Shown here piece after piece: positions 41,661 to 51,857 of a stretch of 64,000 nucleotides of DNA. The DNA is taken from the NCBI RefSeq assembly GCF_017603825.1, contig NZ_CP072014.1:1984001-2048000 (forward strand), given 5' to 3'. Both the position numbers and the translations under genes were made by a program. This DNA comes from Arthrobacter crystallopoietes (GTDB lineage: Bacteria > Actinomycetota > Actinomycetes > Actinomycetales > Micrococcaceae). The notes beneath the pieces are model-generated. The model saw nothing but the letters and a program-made list of their open reading frames with translations, had not been told where the DNA came from and ran no database searches. Each line of letters starts with the position of its first letter. Within the stretch, counting starts at the first letter, position 1.

Positions 41661-42208
41661 ACCAGTGCCTCCTTCCTTTCAACTAGTGTCTTGAGTTTCA
41701 GCAGGCCGCGGCGCTGCAGCTGCTTGATGGAGCCGGTGGATTTGCCCATGATTTCGGCGACCTGCTCGAGGGAGAGGTCGGCGACGATCCGCAGGAGCAG
41801 GACCTCGCGCTGGTCCGGTGGCAATTCCCGCAGCTTCTCTTCGACGGTGCTTCCGCCCAAGGCTTCCAGTGCCACGGTTTCGGCCGAGTCCGAGGTGCGG
41901 GCGTCGGTTTCCGGGTCGTATTCGGAAACATGGGGCTGGCGGGCACGCTTACGGACTTCGTCGACGTAGCGCGCGTGCGCAACTGAAAAGGCAAAGGTAC
42001 GCAGGCCCTGGTAGCCGCCGCGCACCGTGCCGATGCGGGAGAAAACGGTAAGGAAGACCTCCTGGGCCGATCCTTCCGCATCCTCCATGCCCCGGGCTTT
42101 CAAGTAACCGGATACGCCGGGTGCAAGCGTGTAATAGATCTGGCTGAAGGCTTCCGCGTCGCCGGACTGCGCAGCTGACAGAACGTCGTCTGGGAGCGCT
42201 TGGGGCAA
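41657..42208 (-). CDS. ECF-type RNA polymerase sigma factor
   Basis: This 183-aa sigma-70 family protein has region 2 (AFSQIYYTLAPGVSGYLKARGMEDAEGSAQEVFLTVF) and region 4 (LRELPPDQREVLLLRIVADLSLEQVAEIMGKSTGSIKQLQRRGLLKL). Region 4 has Gln/Leu where many ECFs have Val/Arg, so its promoter set may be unusual. It is followed with a 4-nt overlap by a membrane protein likely to control it, and preceded 71 nt upstream by a secreted Ala/Asp-rich protein gene, a possible target. Confidence 0.9.
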   Translation of the reverse strand: MPQALPDDVLSAAQSGDAEAFSQIYYTLAPGVSGYLKARGMEDAEGSAQEVFLTVFSRIGTVRGGYQGLRTFAFSVAHARYVDEVRKRARQPHVSEYDPETDARTSDSAETVALEALGGSTVEEKLRELPPDQREVLLLRIVADLSLEQVAEIMGKSTGSIKQLQRRGLLKLKTLVERKEALV

Positions 42209-42279
42209 GGGGTGTCCTTCGATCCTGGGCAGGGGTGCGGCGCCACCAGTGTAGCCGCCGCACCTCCGCCGCCCGGAAT

Positions 42280-42903
42280 CTACTTTCCGGCGTCAGCCTG
42301 GCCGGAGACAGCGATGCCGGCTTCCGCACCCGCGTCAATGCCCTTTTCGGACGCGTCGGCGGAAGCCTCGCCGCGGGCGTCGATGTGAGCCTGCGCCTGG
42401 CCATTGGTGGCCGGAACATCCGGCGTGGCCGGAACAGCGGGAACGGCGGGAACATCTACGCCATCGATGCCGGGAACCGCAGGAGTTGCGGGAGTTGCGG
42501 GGCTAACGACAGCGCCGTTGTTGGCTTCCGCGTTCACGTTCGCCTTAGCGTCGGCCTCCACGTCGGCGTCGACATTTGCGTCCGCCCGGCCTTCATTGCT
42601 GATGTCCGCATCGGCATCAACAGCGGCGTCAGCGTCTGCTTCAACGTTGGCCTCGGCCTCGGCCTCGGCGTCACCGGTGGCGGGCACAGCGGGAGTTGCC
42701 GGAACAGCCGGAACCGCATTCTCGGCGTCGTCCGTCGGAACGGCGGGAGTGGCGGGGACTGCCGGAGTGGTGACGGCAGTCGTTTCGGCGGCACCGGTCA
42801 GAGCCGGAGCTGCGACGGCTGCACCCGCACCGCCGACGGCGATGATGGCGGCCAGTGCGGCGCCCTTGGCGGGAAGGCTCAGGGTGCGGAAGCGGTTGGT
42901 CAT
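42280..42903 (-). CDS. Secreted low-complexity Ala/Pro/Asp-rich protein
   Basis: This 207-aa protein has a signal-peptide-like N-terminus (LPAKGAALAAIIAVGGAGAAVAAPA). The rest consists almost only of two repeat types: Pro-Ala units (VPATPAVPA, seen about five times) and Ala-Asp/Glu units (AEAEANVEADADAAVDADAD and similar). No Cys and few aromatic residues are present, so a folded domain is unlikely; it may be an extended cell-wall or surface polymer. GAGGAG lies 4 nt before the ATG at 42903. It is upstream of an ECF sigma gene. Confidence 0.7.
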   Translation of the reverse strand: MTNRFRTLSLPAKGAALAAIIAVGGAGAAVAAPALTGAAETTAVTTPAVPATPAVPTDDAENAVPAVPATPAVPATGDAEAEAEANVEADADAAVDADADISNEGRADANVDADVEADAKANVNAEANNGAVVSPATPATPAVPGIDGVDVPAVPAVPATPDVPATNGQAQAHIDARGEASADASEKGIDAGAEAGIAVSGQADAGK

Positions 42904-43074
42904 GAATCTCCTCATACTCGTCTAGAAGGCTTCGGCGCTGCGGAAAGAAGTGCTGCGCCGGTGCCCGTACACCCAACTAATCGAATGCGGGAGCCGAAAG
43001 GTTACGCCTGGCCTGAAATTCCTTTTGCAGGTCGGGAAACGCATGGCAAAAGAGCGGCTAATCAGGCCCGCTGA

Positions 43075-43116
43075 CAAGCCCAGGGGACGTCCGCGTCCGG
43101 ACGTCCCCTGGGCTTG
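43075..43116. terminator. 18-bp perfect hairpin
   Basis: CAAGCCCAGGGGACGTCC pairs with its exact complement across a 6-nt GCGTCC loop. It lies 23 nt after the stop of the secreted protein gene on the minus strand and is most likely its terminator. Confidence 0.65.
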
Positions 43117-43138
43117 GTCTCAACTGGTTTTTCGTGGG

Positions 43139-43537
43139 CTAGCACCTGACGGGCAACATTCTGCTTGAGTCCCAGCCGTCCTTATAGCTGTAGGAGTGCG
43201 CCTGATATGTCTTGCCACACTGCAGCTTCGTGCCGGACCACTCGAAGTTGCCGTTGTTGGTCCGCAAGTTCTTATGCGCGACTATGTTAGACGTACCGTT
43301 CTTATTGATCCTGACGACTTTCACATAGACCTTCATGGCCTTGTAACCGTTGCCCTTGACTACGAATGTGCCGTTGTATCTGACGTCCAGATCCAGACCC
43401 GTCCCGTATGAAGCGGCAGCGACCGAACCCGGTGCTGCAGCGGTTGCTGGGGCCGAGAGGCCCACACCGGCGAGCAAGCCCAGAAGGATTCCCGCGACCA
43501 GAATCAGCAATCGCCAGGTAATTGGTTTCTGCATCAT
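43139..43537 (-). CDS. Small secreted protein, unknown function
   Basis: This 132-aa protein has a clear Sec signal (WRLLILVAGILLGLLAGVGLSAPATA, cleaved near residue 35). The mature part of about 95 residues is rich in Lys, Asn, Tyr and Thr, with two Cys (LQCGKTY and the final C) that could form a disulfide. The Asn/Lys content and lower GC differ from neighbouring genes and suggest recent acquisition. I do not recognise a domain; the beta-rich pattern (DLDVRYNGTFVVKGNGYKAMKVYVKV) suggests a small barrel. Confidence 0.7.
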   Translation of the reverse strand: MMQKPITWRLLILVAGILLGLLAGVGLSAPATAAAPGSVAAASYGTGLDLDVRYNGTFVVKGNGYKAMKVYVKVVRINKNGTSNIVAHKNLRTNNGNFEWSGTKLQCGKTYQAHSYSYKDGWDSSRMLPVRC

Positions 43538-43941
43538 GACTTTGTTCTTTCGCGAACACCATGTGGAGTACTGCTAGTCAGGCCAACGGATTGTATCGAT
43601 GCCCGGAGCCGGCCGGATACCCGGCGGTACCAAGCCTGTTATTTTCCCAACCCCTGGTTTGGATCAACCTCCGCCAAGGGTAAGGCAAACATTAAACGGC
43701 GCTGAGGGAACGGCAACAGCCCAACATTGGGGGTTGCGAACCACCAAACCTGGGTATTCACAAGTCTGTAGTACTGAATCCAACGGCCGCATTGCTGGGC
43801 CGCGATGCGGATTAGGCAGCCAATGCGAGACCCGACGGCGTCTGTGCCGGAGCTGCCGAAGCGCTGACACTTAGCCGGCATTCGGGCTGGCCGGGGGGAT
43901 CCGCACGTGTGAGCATTCCAGGTCCATCTGGACGAGGGCCT
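43538..43941. other. 404-nt intergenic region, lower GC
   Basis: Short open frames occur on both strands, but none has a ribosome site or a recognisable protein. The composition is less GC-rich than the flanks. I see no promoter, repeat or RNA structure that I can support; it may be a remnant of lost sequence. Confidence 0.5.
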
Positions 43942-44322
43942 TCAGTCTACCGCTCGCCGGGCGCCCACCTCGGCCAGCTCGCGCCGGGCAGAGGGCCAAA
44001 CGGGCAGTTGTTCCTCCACGGGCTTGCGGAAGCTCTCGCGGTCAGCCTCGGGAACGAGGTTGAAGTAAACGGGATGGGCAAAAATGTGCTTGCGGACTTC
44101 ATGGCAGAACGGCAGGACCTCAAGCCGGCGGCGGTGTGCATCGGCCAGCGCATTCCGGATCAGGCCGGTGCCAAGACCCTGGCCGCGGTGCGTATCGTCC
44201 ACGGCAGTATGGAGAAGCCACAGCTGATCACCCTGCATCTGATAGTGCAACGATCCCGCTACCGCTCCATCGATGTACGCATCGAACTGAGACGCTCCAA
44301 AATTATTGTGAATCACATGCAT
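43942..44322 (-). CDS. GNAT-family N-acetyltransferase (YjdJ-like)
   Basis: This 126-aa protein matches the small YjdJ/Gcn5-like group: DAYIDGAVAGSLHYQMQGDQLWLLHTAVDDTHRGQGLGTGLIRNALADAHRR, with the acetyl-CoA-binding RGQGLG, then LEVLPFCHEVRKHIFAHPVYFNLVP. The target is unknown. The ATG at 44322 has GGAGAG upstream. About 125 nt upstream lies a GCTTAC-N3-GTAAGC palindrome that also occurs upstream of the neighbouring TetR gene, so TetR may control this gene. Confidence 0.85.
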   Translation of the reverse strand: MHVIHNNFGASQFDAYIDGAVAGSLHYQMQGDQLWLLHTAVDDTHRGQGLGTGLIRNALADAHRRRLEVLPFCHEVRKHIFAHPVYFNLVPEADRESFRKPVEEQLPVWPSARRELAEVGARRAVD

Positions 44323-44447
44323 GCTTCTCTCCTCACTTTTCACTCCGTGGTGAGGCGATCAGTGCCGCATGTAGCGCTGCGCACCTGTTCCGCCCCGCCC
44401 GGATGTGACAGCGTCAGGGCTGTTGCCCATAAACTGCAATCGGATTG

Positions 44448-44475
44448 GCTTACGACGTAAGCTAAGCATGCTTAG
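44448..44475. promoter_or_regulatory. Predicted TetR operator and adjoining palindrome
   Basis: GCTTACGACGTAAGC (44448-44462) has perfect 7-bp arms around one base. It directly adjoins a perfect 14-bp palindrome CTAAGCATGCTTAG (44462-44475). The first shares its half-sites with the palindrome at 45378. Both flank the tetR gene, which points to one regulator binding both. Confidence 0.55.
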
Positions 44476-44519
44476 TTATTTCCGGCAAAACGGCGCCGAC
44501 GAACGGATTGCGTCTGTGC

Positions 44520-45233
44520 CTAAGCCTGGAGGGCCTCCAACCTATCGAGCAGGCTCTCCAGGGCCTCCTCGAATTCCTGTTCCGAACGGTCTTCCGACAG
44601 CCGCTCCTGCAGGCGCTGCAGGAGCGGGTAGCCGTTCAGGTCCGTGCTCTTCGGCGGACGGGGCTCCGCTTCATCCACCGGCCCCACGTCGGCGCCCATG
44701 GCGGCGACTTCCAAGAGCAGATGGCCCAGCAGGAAACTGCTGAAGGCGCGGTAGGCATCAACAGCGGCCTGATCGGAAAAGCCTGCTGAAGTCAGCGCTT
44801 TGAGGAAGGATTCGACCCAGCGCAGGCTGCGAAGGGGCGGGCGCACCCAGGGTGCCTCGGTCGGCCGTGTGGCTATCAGGGGGAACACCTGAGGGTGCGC
44901 CAGAGCCAGCCGGCGCAGTCCATGGGCCAACCGCAGGAGATAGTCCTGCCAGCCGTGACGCGGCTCGGAGTAGACTTCCGGGTCTTTGTAGAGGTCGTCG
45001 ATGACGACCTCGACGATACCGTCAAGCAGGTTTTCCCGGGATGGAACGTAGCGGTAAAGGGACATCGCCTCGACGCCCAATTGCGTACCGAGCCGACGCA
45101 TGGATAGGTGGCGCGGGCCGAACTGTTCAATAAAAGCGGCGCCGGCCTCGAGAATGCGCTGGCGGTCCAACCGCGGTTTCTCCGCGGTCGCTGTTCCCCT
45201 GTCCCCGCTATCGCGCTTTTCAGGTTCCGACAT
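44520..45233 (-). CDS. TetR-family transcriptional regulator
   Basis: This 237-aa repressor has an N-terminal helix-turn-helix (RILEAGAAFIEQFGPRHLSMRRLGTQLGVEAMSLYRYVPSRENLL). A TetR_C_1-type ligand domain follows, with Arg-rich helix LRLAHGLRRLALAHPQVFPLIATRP. It resembles regulators of efflux or catabolic genes. The ATG at 45233 has GGAGGGAG upstream; further in-frame sequence to 45428 has none. Two matching palindromes lie upstream of it and past its 3' end before the GNAT gene. Confidence 0.9.
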   Translation of the reverse strand: MSEPEKRDSGDRGTATAEKPRLDRQRILEAGAAFIEQFGPRHLSMRRLGTQLGVEAMSLYRYVPSRENLLDGIVEVVIDDLYKDPEVYSEPRHGWQDYLLRLAHGLRRLALAHPQVFPLIATRPTEAPWVRPPLRSLRWVESFLKALTSAGFSDQAAVDAYRAFSSFLLGHLLLEVAAMGADVGPVDEAEPRPPKSTDLNGYPLLQRLQERLSEDRSEQEFEEALESLLDRLEALQA

Positions 45234-45377
45234 CGATCGCTCCCTCCATGCGTTCTCCCACCCTACGCCGCCGGAAACGGCTTCGTCACCTGCCAAAGCT
45301 GCGGTGGGGTCTTCGTGTGGACGGTCCGCGTGCAGGCAGAGAGTTCGCGAGCGGCTGAAAGGGTTATCCCAGGGAAG

Positions 45378-45392
45378 GCTTACATTGTAAGC
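45378..45392. promoter_or_regulatory. Predicted TetR operator over the tetR promoter
   Basis: GCTTACATTGTAAGC has perfect 7-bp arms around one base. On the minus strand it contains TTACAA, a plausible -35, with GATAAC 16 nt further as -10. Binding here would block tetR transcription. The half-sites match the palindrome at 44448. Confidence 0.6.
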
Positions 45393-45486
45393 TGGGCGGA
45401 GGCGGCGTCCGCCGGCGGCTGTCGGCACGCCTGGTTGGATTCATACCCGGACGCCTGCCCGGACTGACTGATTGGATGAGTAAGTG

Positions 45487-45711
45487 ATGGACGACGAGTT
45501 GAAGCAGGTATGGGCCGCCTCGGCGGCGCTGGAAACACTTCAGGTTGAAATGGATCAGGCTCAGCTTTCCCTGAAGGAAGCTATCGACGAGGCGGCCAAA
45601 GCCGGGGCGGATCCAGAATCGATCGACGAGGCTGCGCAGTTGACCTCGGTGGAGTTGAGTGAGCCGGTGGAGCTGGCCGAGCCGAGCGGCGCCGAGCTGG
45701 AACTCAGCTAG
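45487..45711 (+). CDS. Small acidic protein, unknown function
   Basis: This 74-aa hydrophilic protein is predicted helical in its first half (DDELKQVWAASAALETLQVEMDQAQLSLKEAIDEAAKAG), with heptad spacing that suggests a short coiled coil, then a Glu/Leu-rich tail. The ATG at 45487 follows a GTG at 45484. No strong ribosome site is seen, so it could be spurious, though codon use fits the genome. It is divergent from tetR and shares the region containing the operator. Confidence 0.5.
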   Translation: MDDELKQVWAASAALETLQVEMDQAQLSLKEAIDEAAKAGADPESIDEAAQLTSVELSEPVELAEPSGAELELS

Positions 45712-45759
45712 CTCTTTTGCCCTGTGCGACCTGCTAAACGCGTTAAAACGCGGCACGGC

Positions 45760-45792
45760 CGTTGCAACTCCCAACGCGTTGGTGTTGCAACG
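45760..45792. terminator. Long imperfect hairpin between convergent genes
   Basis: CGTTGCAAC and GTTGCAACG flank the perfect palindrome CCAACGCGTTGG. Together they form one extended stem. It lies between the small acidic protein gene and the convergent monooxygenase gene and probably terminates both. Confidence 0.55.
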
Positions 45793-45863
45793 ACCGCCTG
45801 GACCGAAGCTCCTACGGCGAGCCCCGCCGTCGTGCTTTGAGACCGGTAGCCGACCGGAGTGCC

Positions 45864-47652
<1,789 letters not shown>

Positions 47653-49290
47653 TTACTTGGCCAGCACGCGGCCGTTATCGACTTCCCAACGGGTATCCAG
47701 CCGGACGTTTTCGAGCAGCCTGCGGTCGTGGGAAACCAGCAGCAGGGCGCCGTCGTAGCTTTCGAGTGCTTCCTCAAGTTGTTCGATGGCAGGCAGGTCC
47801 AGATGGTTGGTGGGTTCGTCGAGCACCAGCAGGTTAACCCCGCGCGCCTGCAGCAAAGCGAGGGCAGCACGCGTGCGCTCGCCAGGGGAGAGGGCGCCTA
47901 CCGGACTGCTCACCTGATCGGCCTTCAGACCAAATTTAGCCAGCAGCGTGCGGACCTCGGCTTGGTTCAGCTGGGGCACCAGCGATTCGAAGGCTTCGCC
48001 CAGCGGCTTCGTGTCCGCCAGCTGTCCGCGGGCCTGGTCGATCTCGCCGACGGCAACGCTGGACCCCAGGCTGGCGGCGCCGTCGTCGGGCGCAAGATGG
48101 CCGAGCAGCAGCTTCAGCAAGGTGGACTTGCCTGCGCCGTTGGGGCCGGTGATGCCGATCCGCTCGCCCGCGTTGACCTGCAGGGAAACGGGGCCGAGGG
48201 TAAATTCGTCGCGACGCACGGTGGCCTGGTTCAGGGTGGCGACCACGGAGCTGGAACGCGGGGCGGTGCCGATGCTGAACTGCAGCTGCCATTCCTTGCG
48301 CGGCTCTTCGACCTCGTCCAGGCGCGCGATGCGCGATTCCATCTGCCGGACCTTCTGCGCCTGCTTCTCCGAGGATTCCATGCTGGCACGGCGGCGGATC
48401 TTGTCATTGTCCGGGCTCTTCTTCATGGCGTTGCGCACGCCCTGCGAGCTCCACTCGCGCTGCGTCCGTGCCCGCGAGACGAGGTCCGCCTTCTTGTCGG
48501 CGAACTCCTCGTAGGCCTCGCGGGCATGGCGCTTGGCGACGGCCCGCTCCTCCAGGAAGGCGTCGTAGCCGCCGTCGTACACCGCCACTTTGTTCTGCGC
48601 GAGATCGAGCTCCACTACCTTGGTGATGCAGCGGGCCAGGAATTCGCGGTCGTGCGAGACGAGGACGACGCCGCCGCGGAGCCCCCGGACAAAGTTCTCC
48701 AGCCGTGCCAGTCCGGCAAGGTCCAGATCGTTGGTGGGCTCGTCGAGGAGTACGACGTCGAAGCGGCTTAGCAGGAGGGCGGCGAGGGCCACGCGCGCGG
48801 CCTGTCCACCGGAAAGGCCGGTCATGTGGGCGTCGGGCCCGGCTGCCAAGTCAAGCTCGGCCAGCACGGCCGGAATCCGGTCCTCAAGATCCGCTGCGCC
48901 GGAGGCCATCCAGCGGTCCAGCGCAACGGCATAGGCGTCCTGGGCCTGCTTGGTCCCGGAGCCGAGGGCCTCGGCAGCGGCTTCCATTTCAGCAGTTGCG
49001 GCTGCGGAGCCGGTGCGGCGGCCAATGTAGCCGGCGATGGTCTCGCCGGGAATGCGCTCGTGTTCCTGCGGCAGCCAGCCGATAAACGCGTCCGAGGGAG
49101 CGGCGCTGACCGTGCCGGCCATCGGTGCGTCCACCCCTGCCAGAAGGCGCAGCAGCGTCGATTTCCCTGCCCCGTTGGCACCAACGACGCCGACAACGTC
49201 TCCCGGGGCGACGGTCAGGTTCAGATTGGCAAACAGGGTGCGGTGGCCGTGGCCGCCGGAAAGGTCTTTCGCCACGAGAGTTGCAGTCAT
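47653..49290 (-). CDS. ABC-F family ATPase
   Basis: This 545-aa soluble protein has two ABC domains and no membrane region. Domain 1 has GANGAGKST, signature LSGGQAARVALAALL and VVLLDEPTNDLDL. Domain 2 has GPNGAGKST, LSPGERTRAALALL and LLVLDEPTNHLDLP. The linker (residues about 230-320) is charged and helical, as expected for the part that reaches into the ribosome exit site. ABC-F proteins act in translation control or in protecting ribosomes from antibiotics; which applies is unclear. Confidence 0.93.
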   Translation of the reverse strand: MTATLVAKDLSGGHGHRTLFANLNLTVAPGDVVGVVGANGAGKSTLLRLLAGVDAPMAGTVSAAPSDAFIGWLPQEHERIPGETIAGYIGRRTGSAAATAEMEAAAEALGSGTKQAQDAYAVALDRWMASGAADLEDRIPAVLAELDLAAGPDAHMTGLSGGQAARVALAALLLSRFDVVLLDEPTNDLDLAGLARLENFVRGLRGGVVLVSHDREFLARCITKVVELDLAQNKVAVYDGGYDAFLEERAVAKRHAREAYEEFADKKADLVSRARTQREWSSQGVRNAMKKSPDNDKIRRRASMESSEKQAQKVRQMESRIARLDEVEEPRKEWQLQFSIGTAPRSSSVVATLNQATVRRDEFTLGPVSLQVNAGERIGITGPNGAGKSTLLKLLLGHLAPDDGAASLGSSVAVGEIDQARGQLADTKPLGEAFESLVPQLNQAEVRTLLAKFGLKADQVSSPVGALSPGERTRAALALLQARGVNLLVLDEPTNHLDLPAIEQLEEALESYDGALLLVSHDRRLLENVRLDTRWEVDNGRVLAK

Positions 49291-49346
49291 TAGTCCATCT
49301 TAGAGACGGAACTGCCGACCTACGCCCCGTCCCGCCCGGAGCAAAA

Positions 49347-49376
49347 GGCGGCAGGCCATGTGGGTGACCTGCCGCC
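49347..49376 (-). terminator. Intrinsic terminator of the penicillin acylase gene
   Basis: On the minus strand GGCGGCAGG pairs with CCTGCCGCC across a 12-nt loop and is followed by TTTT. It lies 18 nt after the acylase stop. Confidence 0.75.
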
Positions 49377-49394
49377 GTCGTTCTTCCTGCCGTG

Positions 49395-51857
49395 CTACTT
49401 CAGTACCGTGGTGCTTTCCAGATTCGCTTCGAGCTGCTGCGGGTACAGGTTCTCGCTCTTGCATTCGAAATCCGCATACATCTGCAGCTGGTCCGCATAG
49501 TGCTCGGACTTGGTGCCGTCGGGAGCGATGAAGCCGCTCTGCCCCGGCGGCGCGACCGTGCACATGCTGGCGTCCGAACCAAAGAGCGAGACGATGTCGT
49601 TCTGCGTGCCGCGGTTCATGTACGCGGGACCGGTCAGGTTTTCTTCCGCGGTCGCCTGCGGGACCCCAATGAAGTTCTTGTAGGAGAACTCATGCTGGGG
49701 TGCCGGCACGCTCCATGCGGAGCGGTCCGCGCCCTGCTCGGCGGCCAGCTGGGCGAGCGCTTGGCGGTAGGTGTCCAGCAGCACCTGCTGCTTGTCGGCG
49801 CCGTTGAAGAAGTCAACGCTCTGCTCGACGCCGGCGTCCTCGCCCAGTAGGGCGTTGTAGACGAGTTTGCTGCCGTTGGCGGGCCGCGCCAAGCCGGTGC
49901 CCTGAGCGTAGTTCTCGAACACCGACGCCGGAAGGTCGTCCTCGAGCACGGTTTCGAACAGGATGGGCAGCCAGGTATTCATGATCGCTGCCTGCGGCCC
50001 ATCCAGATCGCCGTCGCCGTCCCCGTCGCGCCGCTGGCCGTCCCACTCGGTGAGCAGCCGGACATCCTGCACCAGGGCATCCTTGGCCGGAAGCGTCTTC
50101 ACCGCATCCTCAAGGAACGGGCGGAAGTAGCGGATATTCAGGTCAGCGAAGGATGTTTCTTCGTTGATGTCCCAGATCTCGTCGGTGGTGAACTTCTGCT
50201 TTTCCTCCAGCCGCTCGATGATCTCGTTCACCCGGTCCACGGGGGACCAGTTGCCGGAGCCCGCGTTGAACCCGGCGGCCGACTGGTTGTTCCAGTTGAC
50301 GATGTAGCCCTGTTTGGGGTTGTAGACCTTGGGGTTCTCGGAGAAGGGGCGGATGCCCTCCCACTCCATGGAGCCATCGCCGACGGCGGGCAGCCGGGGA
50401 TCGTGGCCTTGGGCGCGGACCGGCAGCTTTCCGGGGGAGACGTAGCCGATGTTGCCTTCCTTGTCGGCGTAGTACCAGTTGATGGTGATGCCGACCTTCT
50501 CGGCCTGCTCCAGGTACTCCTCCCAGTTCTGCGCCTTCATGATCTTGATCCAGGCCATGAACGACTGGATTTCCGTACCCGCCCAGCTGCGTTTCTTCGA
50601 GTAGGCGGTGTTGTTCGCTGCGTCGAAGCTGGTTACGTAGCCGTGCACGGTGGAGTAGACCTGATGCTCGACAGGTTCCTGCCCGGCGACCTCGATCTTT
50701 TCGGTGCGCACGTCCATGGGACGCCACTCGCCGTCGTACCGGTACCGGTGCGGGTTCTCCGGGTCCAGATGTTCCTGGTAGACGTCATTGACATCAAGCG
50801 GCCCGGCGGTTGAACCCCAGCTGATGTCCTTGTTGGTGCCGAACAGGATGGTGGGGTGTGCAAACGGGGTGTTGCCGGTGACGTCGAACCCGGCTCCATG
50901 CAGGCCGATGCCGTAGACATACGAGGGGTTGAACCAGGAGAACTGCGGGCCGTTCAGGAGGACGGAGCCCTTCTCCTTGGACTTCTTGTCGCCCACGATC
51001 CAGAGGTTGCTGGCTTCCGGCTTGACCGCGGGCCAGTCACCGCCGCCGAACTGCTTCATGGAAGCCAGTCCGCTATCCTCCAGATCCGGGGAGACCTTGG
51101 CAAGATCGGCCAGCTGCGAGGGGCTGTCCACGGCCAGCTTGTTCGGGTGCTTCTTGTCCTCGCGGGGAACCGTGGTTGGCGCCGTCGGATCTTCGGTCCA
51201 CTGCAACTGGTCAAACAGCAGCTGGCCCTGCTCCGCACCGTACTCGGTGGTGAGCTGCTGGAGGACCTGGAGGTTGGACAACTCGCCGGCGCTGTCCGAG
51301 AAGCGGTTGGCCATGGTGCCAACCCAGATCATGGCGACGTCGTAGGCGCTCCAGGTGGTGGGCTCGAAGCCGTAGTCGGTGAACTGCTTCGGCAGCAGCT
51401 CCTCCTGGTTGGCCATGACCTCACCGACGCGCTCGTTGAAGCCGGCCGCATAGCCCTCGAGGATGTCGCGGTCTTCCTGCGGCAGGGCCTCGATCTGCGC
51501 CTTAATGGCCTCAGGATCGAAGGAAGCACGGGAACGCTTGTCAATTTCCACGTAGTCGGGGCCGAGCACCTCGGCGGAGGTTCCGAGCACGGCCCGTTTG
51601 GCCATTTCCAGCTGGAACATCCGGTCCTCGGCGACGGCGTAACCATAGCCGTAGAAAAGGTCCCGGGTGGTGTCCGCGTAAACATGGGGGACGCCGTAGC
51701 TGTCCCGTTTGATGGTTGCCTTTCCTGTTTCGGACACCTGTGCGTTGACCTGCGCTGCCGCTGGTTCCTGGGCTACGGCGCCTGGAGCGGCGACCCCGGC
51801 AACCAGGCCTGTTGAAAGGATTAAGGAAAGTGCCGCTAATGCGGACTTCTTCTTCAT
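49395..51857 (-). CDS. pac: Penicillin G acylase
   Basis: This 820-aa secreted Ntn-hydrolase precursor has a signal peptide (KKKSALAALSLILSTGLVAGVAAPGAVAQ) and an alpha chain starting ATIKRDSYGVPHVYADTTRDLFYGYGY. A spacer follows, then the beta chain opening at catalytic Ser in SNLWIVG. The next part (VLLNGPQFSWF, YGIGLHGAGFDVTGNTPFAHP, ISWGSTAG) matches E. coli penicillin G acylase closely, not just the broad family. It would cleave phenylacetyl amides including penicillin G. The ATG at 51857 has GAGGAG upstream. The gene is monocistronic with a clear terminator. Confidence 0.92.
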   Translation of the reverse strand: MKKKSALAALSLILSTGLVAGVAAPGAVAQEPAAAQVNAQVSETGKATIKRDSYGVPHVYADTTRDLFYGYGYAVAEDRMFQLEMAKRAVLGTSAEVLGPDYVEIDKRSRASFDPEAIKAQIEALPQEDRDILEGYAAGFNERVGEVMANQEELLPKQFTDYGFEPTTWSAYDVAMIWVGTMANRFSDSAGELSNLQVLQQLTTEYGAEQGQLLFDQLQWTEDPTAPTTVPREDKKHPNKLAVDSPSQLADLAKVSPDLEDSGLASMKQFGGGDWPAVKPEASNLWIVGDKKSKEKGSVLLNGPQFSWFNPSYVYGIGLHGAGFDVTGNTPFAHPTILFGTNKDISWGSTAGPLDVNDVYQEHLDPENPHRYRYDGEWRPMDVRTEKIEVAGQEPVEHQVYSTVHGYVTSFDAANNTAYSKKRSWAGTEIQSFMAWIKIMKAQNWEEYLEQAEKVGITINWYYADKEGNIGYVSPGKLPVRAQGHDPRLPAVGDGSMEWEGIRPFSENPKVYNPKQGYIVNWNNQSAAGFNAGSGNWSPVDRVNEIIERLEEKQKFTTDEIWDINEETSFADLNIRYFRPFLEDAVKTLPAKDALVQDVRLLTEWDGQRRDGDGDGDLDGPQAAIMNTWLPILFETVLEDDLPASVFENYAQGTGLARPANGSKLVYNALLGEDAGVEQSVDFFNGADKQQVLLDTYRQALAQLAAEQGADRSAWSVPAPQHEFSYKNFIGVPQATAEENLTGPAYMNRGTQNDIVSLFGSDASMCTVAPPGQSGFIAPDGTKSEHYADQLQMYADFECKSENLYPQQLEANLESTTVLK

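Noticed and set aside
44462-44475. 14-bp palindrome considered as an insertion-sequence end or attachment site
   Set aside because: No transposase or integrase is nearby and no target duplication is seen; an operator role next to tetR fits better.
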